Shown piece by piece: positions 1 to 4,527 of a DNA stretch of 5,090 nucleotides. Every line of letters begins with the position of its first letter. The stretch's first letter is position 1. Under the pieces are notes generated by a model. It searched no databases, was not told the origin of the DNA, and saw nothing but the letters and a program-made list of their open reading frames with translations. The position numbers were made by a program, and so were the translations under genes. Source of the stretch: Clostridiales bacterium (GTDB lineage: Bacteria > Bacillota > Clostridia > Oscillospirales > Oscillospiraceae); assembly GCA_003516765.1 (NCBI GenBank), contig DPCD01000118.1, forward strand, positions 1,151 through 6,240. The letters are read 5' to 3'.

Positions 1-55
1 CCATCATGCCAGCCGCGCCGCCGCCGATGACGACGACGTTATTCGACTCTTTCAT
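1..55 (-). CDS. FAD/NAD(P)-dependent oxidoreductase, HI0933/BaiN-like (N-terminus only; runs off the left end)
   Basis: Only 18 codons are visible: MKESNNVVVIGGGAAGMM. A short hydrophobic beta strand (VVVI) followed by GGGAAG, which is GxGxxG, is the N-terminal dinucleotide-binding motif of two-dinucleotide-binding flavoproteins. The AGMM ending is usual in HI0933-like flavoproteins (annotated as BaiN or aminoacetone oxidase family), and in Clostridia such a gene is commonly found downstream of rluB, often before cmk and plsC. The family name therefore rests on 18 residues plus synteny. The start overlaps the 3' end of the RpiR gene by 17 bases in another frame, which implies co-transcription and coupling. 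An in-frame ATG five codons upstream (base 70) is an alternative. Neither start has a strong Shine-Dalgarno sequence. The start at base 55 is preferred because family members normally have only a few residues before the first strand. Confidence 0.8.
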   Translation of the reverse strand, partial: MKESNNVVVIGGGAAGMM

Positions 56-896
56 AGACGTCGTATTCATCCCAGAGGCTCTCGAGGTCCTCGAAGGTCT
101 TTGTCATCTGCGTCTGCTGCTCCTGCGCAAGACTCACGATCAGCGCGTTCACCACGCTCATCGGCGCGACGAGCGAGTCGACGACCGAGACCATGTCGCT
201 CTTTGCCACCAGCACATGGTTCGCAACCTTGCCTGCCGGCGCGTCCGGCTTGTCGGTGATGGCAATGCACGTTGCGCCCGTGTCATGGGCATACTGCATG
301 ACCTTGACCGTGCGGCTCGAGTACCGGGGCAGACTGAAACCGATCACCACGTCTCCCGGACCCACGCGCAGCAGCTGCTCAAACATCTCGCTGGTCGACG
401 TGGAGCCGACGAGACGGACATTGTCAAACATGTTGCGCAGATAGAAGTTCAGAAACGCCGCCAGCGACGCAGACGAGCGCACGCCGACAATATAGATGGT
501 CTTCGCTTTCAGCATTGCCTGCACGCTCGCGTCCATCTCGGCGCGGCTGAGCGCTTCGCTCGTCATGCGGATTGAGTCGATGTCCCCCTGCAGAACGGTG
601 GACACCACGTCCTGATTGCCCAGCCGGTCGTTCGTGACCTCAATGCGCTGGACGCTGGTCAGCTTGTTGCGCACCAGCTCCTGCAGGGTTTTCTGCATGC
701 TGGGGTAGCCGTCGAAGCCAAGCTCGACCGCAAAGCGCACAACCGTCGACTCCGAGACCTCGACCATCTTGCCGAGCCGGCTGGCCGTCATGAACGCCGC
801 CTTGTCATAGGATTCCAGAATATAATTTGCGATCCGCTTCTGTCCTTTGGAGAAGGACGGAAGATCGCTTCGGATCTGCATCAGAATGTCATTCAT
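39..896 (-). CDS. MurR/RpiR family transcriptional regulator (HTH-SIS)
   Basis: The protein has 285 residues, the normal size for the family, and is complete. Residues 1-77 form the HTH_6 (RpiR) DNA-binding domain. The helix-turn-helix lies around 37-64 (TASRLGKMVEVSESTVVRF), and VSESTVVRF is the recognition-helix signature. Residues about 110-245 form a SIS (sugar isomerase) effector domain: beta strand IYIVGVRSS (134-142), phosphosugar-loop segment GFSLPRYSSRTV (186-197), then ITDKPDAPAG (213-222). Family members usually bind a phosphorylated sugar or amino sugar and control its catabolic genes, but no such genes are adjacent here, so the ligand and targets cannot be told. The start at base 896 is chosen for its GGAG seven bases upstream. 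Extension to base 1004 would translate through the promoter and palindrome and lacks support. The gene has its own sigma-A promoter and is probably autoregulated. Its last 17 bases overlap the flavoprotein gene. Confidence 0.93.
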   Translation of the reverse strand: MNDILMQIRSDLPSFSKGQKRIANYILESYDKAAFMTASRLGKMVEVSESTVVRFAVELGFDGYPSMQKTLQELVRNKLTSVQRIEVTNDRLGNQDVVSTVLQGDIDSIRMTSEALSRAEMDASVQAMLKAKTIYIVGVRSSASLAAFLNFYLRNMFDNVRLVGSTSTSEMFEQLLRVGPGDVVIGFSLPRYSSRTVKVMQYAHDTGATCIAITDKPDAPAGKVANHVLVAKSDMVSVVDSLVAPMSVVNALIVSLAQEQQTQMTKTFEDLESLWDEYDVYERVE

Positions 897-901
897 ACCG
901 A

Positions 902-907
902 TTCTCC
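902..907 (-). promoter_or_regulatory. Ribosome binding site of the RpiR-family gene
   Basis: GGAGAA on the minus strand, with GGAG ending seven bases before the ATG at 896. It settles the start of the regulator at the residue where family homology begins (MNDILMQIR) rather than at the upstream in-frame ATG at 1004. Confidence 0.75.
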
Positions 908-948
908 GTTCATCGGGAAATTTTGGATTTTTCCGGCGCGGCGCGCAG

Positions 949-980
949 AAAAAACCTTGTATTATGATACAAGGTTTTTT
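949..980. repeat. Perfect 14-bp inverted repeat across the RpiR promoter -10: probable operator and/or terminator
   Basis: The left arm AAAAAACCTTGTAT (949-962) and right arm ATACAAGGTTTTTT (967-980) are exact reverse complements around a 4-base centre, TATG. Two roles fit. First, the core TTGTAT-N4-ATACAA is a dyad of the kind bound by small dimeric repressors and covers the -10 box (964-969), as an autoregulatory operator would. Second, in RNA coming from rluB the arms would form a stem with CCTTGTAT pairing and end in six U, like a GC-poor intrinsic terminator. A transcript started at the adjacent promoter begins inside the distal arm, so it cannot form this hairpin. The inverted repeat is seen directly; its roles are inferred. 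Confidence 0.7.
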
Positions 981-992
981 GTCATTTTGCAA
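964..992 (-). promoter_or_regulatory. Sigma-A promoter of the RpiR-family gene
   Basis: On the minus strand, -35 TTGCAA (987-992) and -10 TATCAT (964-969) are separated by exactly 17 bases. The match is 4 of 6 to TTGACA and 4 of 6 to TATAAT. The surroundings are A+T-rich, unlike the flanking coding DNA. The start of transcription would fall near 956-958, giving a leader of about 60 bases before the ATG at 896. The -10 lies inside the perfect inverted repeat, so binding there would block initiation. Confidence 0.7.
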
Positions 993-997
993 GTATG

Positions 998-1015
998 ATT
1001 GCACAAAGATGCAAT
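998..1015. repeat. Inverted repeat ATTGCA-N6-TGCAAT upstream of the RpiR promoter
   Basis: ATTGCA (998-1003) and TGCAAT (1010-1015) are exact reverse complements separated by CAAAGA. The dyad lies just upstream of the -35 box, which itself is the palindrome TTGCAA, so TGCAA/TTGCA occurs three times within 30 bases. It could be a regulator site. On the plus strand the right arm runs into six T like a weak terminator, but no plus-strand gene is present to need one. Confidence 0.4.
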
Positions 1016-1023
1016 TTTTTCTT

Positions 1024-1050
1024 ACGGCAGCTTGACAGTGCAGCTGCCGT
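1024..1050 (-). other. GC-rich hairpin 14 bases after the rluB stop
   Basis: ACGGCAGCT (1024-1032) pairs perfectly with AGCTGCCGT (1042-1050) across a 9-base loop, a 9-bp stem with six G-C pairs. In the rluB transcript it is followed by AAGAAAAAA rather than U residues, so it is not a standard intrinsic terminator. It may stabilise the 3' end of the operon mRNA or work with the T-ended palindrome about 45 bases further along. Confidence 0.45.
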
Positions 1051-1064
1051 CCCAGTTCCCGGCG

Positions 1065-1763
1065 TCAGAGCTTCCGCAGCTCTTCCGGCGTGAGCCTGCG
1101 CCACTGCCCGGGCTTCAGTTCCCCGAGTGTGAGCGGACCTTCGGCAATGCGCCGCAGGCGCGTCACGGTGACGTTTGCCCGCTCGCAGAGCCTGCGGATC
1201 TGGCGGTTTCTTCCCTCATGAATCGTGATGCGCAGCAGCGCCGTTTCGTCCTCCGCGCGAAGGGTTTCCACTTTGGCAGGACGCGTCGTCCTTCCGTCAA
1301 TTTCGATGGGGCTGGCAATGGACGCCTCGCAGCCCGGTATGTACCGGCTCAGCCAGACGAGGTAGACCTTGTCCACCTCTTTTTGGGGGTGCGTGAGCCT
1401 GTTTGCAAGTTCTCCGTCGTTTGTCAGAAGCAGCAGCCCCTCGGAGTTGAGGTCGAGTCTTCCCACCGGATACACCCGCGCGCCGCAGCCGGATACCAGC
1501 TCGGAGACGTTTTTGCGCCCCTTTTCATCGGACAGCGTACACACATAGCCGCGCGGCTTGTTGAGCATCAGCACCACGCGCTCGGGCTGCTTTTTAAGCC
1601 GTACGCCGTCGACCTCAATGACGTCTTCCTCATCGTCTGCCACATCCCCGAGACTTGCCGTGTTACCGTTGACGCGCACGCGGCGCTCTAAAATCATCTG
1701 CTCTGCCTTCCGCCGGGACGCTACGCCGTAGTTTGACAAAATCTTCTGCAGCCGCTGTTCCAT
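1065..1763 (-). CDS. rluB: Pseudouridine synthase, RluB/RsuA family (23S rRNA)
   Basis: This 232-residue cytoplasmic enzyme isomerises a specific uridine in rRNA to pseudouridine. Residues 1-48 are an S4 RNA-binding domain (EQRLQKILSNYGVASRRKAEQ, with VRVNG at 29-33). The catalytic domain follows: LNKPRG (67-72), GRLDLNSEGLLLLTNDG (101-117) with D104 as the expected catalytic aspartate, and EGRNRQIRRL (183-192), the conserved C-terminal motif. The RluB subgroup (U2605 of E. coli 23S rRNA) is preferred over RsuA because the gene near scpAB and dac in Firmicutes is normally rluB; the sequence alone separates them less surely. The start at 1763 has GGAGG five bases upstream and begins the S4 domain directly. 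It lies one base past the carboxypeptidase stop (TAAGATG), so translation is probably coupled. An upstream in-frame start at 1853 inside the carboxypeptidase gene is rejected. Confidence 0.93.
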   Translation of the reverse strand: MEQRLQKILSNYGVASRRKAEQMILERRVRVNGNTASLGDVADDEEDVIEVDGVRLKKQPERVVLMLNKPRGYVCTLSDEKGRKNVSELVSGCGARVYPVGRLDLNSEGLLLLTNDGELANRLTHPQKEVDKVYLVWLSRYIPGCEASIASPIEIDGRTTRPAKVETLRAEDETALLRITIHEGRNRQIRRLCERANVTVTRLRRIAEGPLTLGELKPGQWRRLTPEELRKL

Positions 1764-1764
1764 C

Positions 1765-2859
1765 TTACCCTCCAAACATCCGTTTCCAAAAGCTGCGTGC
1801 GGGACGTGTTTCCTCCACCGCCTGCGCATAATAGACCGGGACCTCCCGGACACAAACGCCGTCTACCCGAAGCTCCAGCCAGCCCGCCTGCCCGGCAAGG
1901 ACCGGCGCAAAAGCCATCTGCGGCGCGTGCAGGACCAGTTCCGTCCGCTCGCCCTCCGCCAGCGGATACGATATCTCCTCTGCCGCAGTGAGCGAAACAC
2001 GTTCCAGTCTGCCTCCGACTACCGGCACGCTCCCGACGGTATCTCCTTCGCGCACAAGCGTCTGCAAAGAAAACGCCGAAAATCCGTAGTCAAACAGCGC
2101 CTGCTGGTCGCGCCAGTCGTCGGGGTCGCAGATCGTCACGCAGACGAGCCGTCTTCCGTCTCGCACTGCGCTTCCGGCAAGGATCCTGCCCGCTCTTTTC
2201 GTATAGCCGGTCTTGATGCCGTCGGCTCCGTCCACACGCCACAGAAGCTTGTTGTGATTGGTAAAGCTTCTGCCGTTTTCCGTGAAGCTTTTGCTGGAGA
2301 CGACCGCGCGGAACGTTTCGTTCTGCATCGCGCAGACGCTGAGCTTTGCCAGATCGCGCGCCGTCGAGTAGTGCACCTCGCCGTCGAGTCCGTTCGGGTT
2401 TTCAAAATGCGTATTGGTAAGCCCCAGCGCCTGCGCTTTCTCGTTCATGCGCCCGACAAATGCTTCCATGCTTCCCGCGGTTGCAATCGCGAGCGCCACC
2501 GCCGCGTCGTTTCCCGAGCGCAGCATCAGCCCGTAAAGAAGCTCCCGGACCGTAATGCGCTCGCCCGCCTTCAAATACAGGCTGGACCCTTCCACGCCTG
2601 CCGCCTCCGGCGGCACGGAAATTTCGCGCTCCAGCTCCCCCGCCTCGCAGACCAGAAGCCCCGTCATGATCTTCGTCGTGCTGGCAATCAGACTTTGCTC
2701 GTCCGCGTTCTTTTCATACAGAACTCTGCCGGTCTGCGCGTCCACCAGAATTGCGCTCCTCGCGCTGACGCTGCCGGAAAAATTTGCTGCCCGCGCCGGC
2801 AGGCACAGGAAAACGGCAGCGACCACAGCCGCCGCCGTTCTGAAAAAGCCGTGCTTCAT
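1765..2859 (-). CDS. D-alanyl-D-alanine carboxypeptidase (PBP5/DacB-DacF type, peptidase S11)
   Basis: A 364-residue exported serine DD-carboxypeptidase that removes the terminal D-alanine from peptidoglycan stem peptides. A signal peptide spans residues 1-24: basic MKHGFFR, a hydrophobic Ala/Val core, then PARA before ANFSG. All three active-site motifs are present: SxxK as STTK (60-63, nucleophile S60), SxN as SGN (115-117) and KTG (216-218). ENPNGLDG (153-160) is also typical. Residues from about 255 to 340 match the size and position of the PBP5 C-terminal beta domain. The protein ends in a short basic-aromatic tail (ARSFWKRMFGG) instead of a clear membrane helix. ATG 2859 is chosen because GGTGAT lies just upstream; a GTG at 2868 lacks such a site. 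Sitting between ytfJ and rluB suggests a sporulation paralogue, but DacB or DacF cannot be decided from sequence alone. A sigma-F-like promoter precedes it. Confidence 0.94.
   Translation of the reverse strand: MKHGFFRTAAAVVAAVFLCLPARAANFSGSVSARSAILVDAQTGRVLYEKNADEQSLIASTTKIMTGLLVCEAGELEREISVPPEAAGVEGSSLYLKAGERITVRELLYGLMLRSGNDAAVALAIATAGSMEAFVGRMNEKAQALGLTNTHFENPNGLDGEVHYSTARDLAKLSVCAMQNETFRAVVSSKSFTENGRSFTNHNKLLWRVDGADGIKTGYTKRAGRILAGSAVRDGRRLVCVTICDPDDWRDQQALFDYGFSAFSLQTLVREGDTVGSVPVVGGRLERVSLTAAEEISYPLAEGERTELVLHAPQMAFAPVLAGQAGWLELRVDGVCVREVPVYYAQAVEETRPARSFWKRMFGG
1769..1773 (-). promoter_or_regulatory. Ribosome binding site of rluB, inside the carboxypeptidase 3' end
   Basis: GGAGG formed by the last codons of the carboxypeptidase gene (GGA GGG TAA), five bases before the rluB ATG. 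It fixes the rluB start and supports coupling of the two genes. Confidence 0.8.
1828..1855 (-). promoter_or_regulatory. Weak candidate sigma-A promoter for rluB inside the carboxypeptidase gene
   Basis: TTGTGT (1850-1855) and TATTAT (1828-1833), spaced 16 bases, lie about 65 bases before the rluB start. The -10 matches 5 of 6 and the -35 only 3 of 6. The spacer contains CCGGGA-CC-TCCCGG on the plus strand, an exact inverted repeat. It would let rluB be made independently of the upstream genes. The bases also encode conserved-looking protein (VPVYYAQA), so chance is quite possible. Confidence 0.2.
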
Positions 2860-2863
2860 TGTT

Positions 2864-2870
2864 ATCACCC
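2864..2870 (-). promoter_or_regulatory. Ribosome binding site of the carboxypeptidase gene
   Basis: GGGTGAT on the minus strand, matching the 3' half of the full AGGAGGTGAT complement to 16S rRNA, four bases before ATG 2859. Its GGG also forms the distal arm of a possible hairpin (CCCGGC 2887-2892 with GCCGGG 2868-2873). Confidence 0.6.
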
Positions 2871-2875
2871 GGCGT

Positions 2876-2904
2876 AAGCTTTCCCAGCCGGGCGAATTTC
2901 ATGC
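2876..2904 (-). promoter_or_regulatory. Candidate sigma-F (forespore) promoter of the carboxypeptidase gene
   Basis: On the minus strand, GCATG (2900-2904), 15 bases, then GGAAAGCTT (2876-2884). The Bacillus sigma-F consensus is about GYATA-N15-GGNNANNHT; the spacing is exact, the -10 matches fully and the -35 matches 4 of 5. It lies in the only real gap inside the cluster, just before a carboxypeptidase, and B. subtilis dacF is a known sigma-F target. No sigma-A boxes are visible there. The predicted transcription start, near 2868-2872, leaves a very short leader that only just includes the ribosome binding site, which is a weakness. Confidence 0.4.
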
Positions 2905-2912
2905 GCAAAAAT

Positions 2913-3314
2913 TTATTCGATGCCTTCCTCTTTTGCAAGACGCTTCTGCTTGAGAAGATGCTCTGCCTTGTCCAGCAGGTCCGGCAGCTGCTCGATGAGC
3001 CGGTCCATGGACGTGGACGCAGGCTCTGCCACCGGCAGCATCCGCACAGATTCTCCCCGCACCACCAGAAACGCAACCGGCGTAATGTTGACGCCCGCGC
3101 CTGCGCCGCCGCCGAAGGCATTGTCCCGGTTTGCCGGATAATTCTTCGTTGCGAAGTCGCTGCCGCCCGCGCCGTAGCCGATGGAGACCTTCGTGACGGG
3201 AATGATCGTCACATCGCCGGCTGCAATCGGCTCGCCGATGACCGTATTCACATCGATCATATCGCGGATTTTTCCCATCGAGGACATCATCATATCAGAA
3301 AGAGGATGATTCAT
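2913..3314 (-). CDS. ytfJ: Sporulation protein YtfJ (GerW family)
   Basis: A 133-residue soluble protein of normal family length. The GerW/YtfJ core is clear: GEPIAAGDVTIIPVTKVSIG (27-46), the glycine stretch YGAGGSDF (47-54), FGGGAGAGVNITPVAFLVV (67-85), then a C-terminal helix (104-128) rich in Leu, Lys and Glu. In B. subtilis ytfJ is expressed in the forespore under sigma-F, and GerW proteins have been linked to spore germination; the biochemical function is not known. The ATG at 3314 overlaps the stop of the DUF2953 gene in ATGA, and GGCGGTG lies about eight bases upstream. These two genes are neighbours in many Clostridia. No sigma-F-like promoter is seen directly before this gene, so it probably depends on the scpA-side promoter outside the window. 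Presence of this gene supports an endospore-forming host or ancestor. Confidence 0.93.
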   Translation of the reverse strand: MNHPLSDMMMSSMGKIRDMIDVNTVIGEPIAAGDVTIIPVTKVSIGYGAGGSDFATKNYPANRDNAFGGGAGAGVNITPVAFLVVRGESVRMLPVAEPASTSMDRLIEQLPDLLDKAEHLLKQKRLAKEEGIE

Positions 3315-3937
3315 GTATTTGACACCGCCTTTTTCTTATTGAGCCAGAGCTTCAGAAAACGCACAAGCGCGCGCAGGGCAAGGCAAATCGCCCGTCCGAT
3401 GGTTATCGTCAGCACCAGCTGCGCGTCCAGCTTCATTTCCTTCTCATTATAATCGAGAATTGGCTGAATGTCACGCTTTTTTATCACAAAAAGCTGCTCG
3501 AGCTTCGGCGTCAGCGCGCCCAGCGCCGCCCAGACCCTTCCATACAGGATTGCCGCCTTCGCAGGGTCCGAACCGTCCAGCGTCACATGCAGCACCAGCA
3601 CCTCCACACGGAGCTTGCGCCGCAGATTTCCCAGCGTGTCGCACGCCAGGTCCGCCAGCGCCAGAATGTCGGAAAGTGCCAGCTTCGGCACAGAAAATTG
3701 CTTTTTGGGCTTTTCCGGCTTTGCGTCCGGCTTTTTTGCCACGATCTTTTTCGCTTTCTGCGTTTCCTTCGGCTTCTTCTTTTTTTCCTTTGCAGGCAGC
3801 ACCTGCAATTTGAGCAGCCCGATTTTCAGCCGCAGCGCCAGCTCGTTCTCCCGGTAGCTTGCGTCCACACCGACCGGAATACACCCGATCAGCACAAAAA
3901 CCGCAAGCACCATGCCGAAAACCGCCCATCCGCTCAT
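3311..3937 (-). CDS. DUF2953 domain-containing membrane-anchored protein
   Basis: A 208-residue protein of unknown function. Residues 4-25 (WAVFGMVLAVFVLIGCIPVGVD) are one N-terminal transmembrane helix. Next come a short beta-rich piece (26-48) and a strongly basic Lys/Pro linker (50-80, many KKP and KPK repeats). The C-terminal domain (about 85-185) has GSDPAKAAILYG (122-133), corresponding to the DP-A-T-G-x-YG-like motif of DUF2953, and ends in a cationic amphipathic stretch (185-203). The domain is found mainly in spore-forming Firmicutes beside ytfJ, as here, so a sporulation or envelope role is plausible but unproven. The start overlaps the scpB stop (ATGA), with AAGGAG eight bases upstream. 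Its stop overlaps the ytfJ start in the same way. The Lys-rich linker is coded largely by A-rich codons, including in-frame A-AAA-AAG heptamers. Confidence 0.88.
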   Translation of the reverse strand: MSGWAVFGMVLAVFVLIGCIPVGVDASYRENELALRLKIGLLKLQVLPAKEKKKKPKETQKAKKIVAKKPDAKPEKPKKQFSVPKLALSDILALADLACDTLGNLRRKLRVEVLVLHVTLDGSDPAKAAILYGRVWAALGALTPKLEQLFVIKKRDIQPILDYNEKEMKLDAQLVLTITIGRAICLALRALVRFLKLWLNKKKAVSNT

Positions 3938-4527
3938 TGCGCCGTCTCCTTCTGCCCGTCTTCCCCTGCCTGGCTTTCCAGCGGCAGCTCCAGCTGCGCC
4001 TGGTTGGTGCTCAACTCCACCTTTTCAATCAGCGGCAGATCGGCAAGCGACTGCAGCCCGAACACCCGCAGAAAATCGGGCGTCGTCTCATACTGAAACG
4101 GTCTTCCCGGCACATTGAGCCTGCCCGCCTCGCGAATCAGCTTCTTGGTCAGCAGCGCGCTGATCGAATACCCGCTGTCTACGCCGCGGATCTGCTCGAC
4201 ATACGCCTTCGTCGCCGGCTGATAATAGGCAATGACGCTCAACGTTTCGAGCTGCGAAGACGACAGCTTCGGCGGCTTTCTGGTCTCCAGCGTTTTTGTC
4301 ACCAGCTCCGCCTGCTCTGCGGCAGAGCACATCTGATAGGCATCCTCCAGCCGCACAATGCGGATGCCGCTGCGGTGAAACGAGAGCTGGTCCATGAGAT
4401 ATTTCAGCGCCTCGTGAATCTGCGCCTCGTCGACCGCCAGACTCTCAGACAGCCGCGATGCTGCCACCGGCTCTCCCGCAGCAAACAAAATCGCCATCAG
4501 CGCCCGCTGCAATTCGTTCTGTTCCAT
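3934..4527 (-). CDS. scpB: Segregation and condensation protein B (ScpB)
   Basis: A 197-residue cytoplasmic kleisin-partner protein. With ScpA and SMC it forms the bacterial condensin complex that compacts and separates newly replicated chromosome origins. It has two winged-helix domains: residues 1-80 (ELQRALMAILFAAGEPVAASRLSE, GIRIVRLEDAYQMCS) and 85-165. The second holds the family's best-conserved block, LSSSQLETLSVIAYYQPATK (88-107), EQIRGVDSGYSISALLTKKL (111-130), then GRLNVPGRPFQYETTPDFL (135-153) and FGLQSLADLP (156-165). The C-terminal 30 residues are an acidic, Gln-rich tail, usual for the family. The ATG overlaps the scpA stop (TAATG), with GGAGG seven bases upstream, so ScpA and ScpB are made together. 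Confidence 0.96.
   Translation of the reverse strand: MEQNELQRALMAILFAAGEPVAASRLSESLAVDEAQIHEALKYLMDQLSFHRSGIRIVRLEDAYQMCSAAEQAELVTKTLETRKPPKLSSSQLETLSVIAYYQPATKAYVEQIRGVDSGYSISALLTKKLIREAGRLNVPGRPFQYETTPDFLRVFGLQSLADLPLIEKVELSTNQAQLELPLESQAGEDGQKETAQ

Noticed and set aside
897..1004. Upstream in-frame start for the RpiR gene (36 extra residues)
   Set aside because: It would translate the promoter and the perfect palindrome, and there is no good ribosome binding site for it. The start at 896 has GGAG at the correct distance and gives the normal family length.
847..1035. Plus-strand small frame of 62 codons across the intergenic region
   Set aside because: Most of it is antisense to the RpiR gene and the operator palindrome. 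It has no ribosome binding site and no recognisable content.
1764..1853. Upstream in-frame start for rluB (30 extra residues)
   Set aside because: It lies inside the carboxypeptidase gene and would add a sequence unlike RluB. ATG 1763 has GGAGG and starts at the S4 domain.
2599..2615. Perfect 7-bp hairpin TGCCGCC-TCC-GGCGGCA inside the carboxypeptidase gene
   Set aside because: It lies in coding sequence for ordinary Ala/Glu/Pro codons and has no U-tract; GC-rich codons produce such stems by chance.
2866..2868. GTG start for the carboxypeptidase, three codons upstream
   Set aside because: No suitable ribosome binding site lies before it, whereas GGTGAT fits the ATG at 2859.
1927..2877. Long plus-strand open frame of about 316 codons opposite the carboxypeptidase
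   Set aside because: It is antisense to a gene with full active-site motifs. Its translation is rich in Arg, His and Ala without any recognisable domain, as expected for a shadow frame in G+C-rich DNA.
2893..2920. Sigma-E-like boxes (GAATAAA and CATGAAAT) before the carboxypeptidase
   Set aside because: The two boxes are only eight bases apart, against about 13-15 in the consensus, and both have mismatches.
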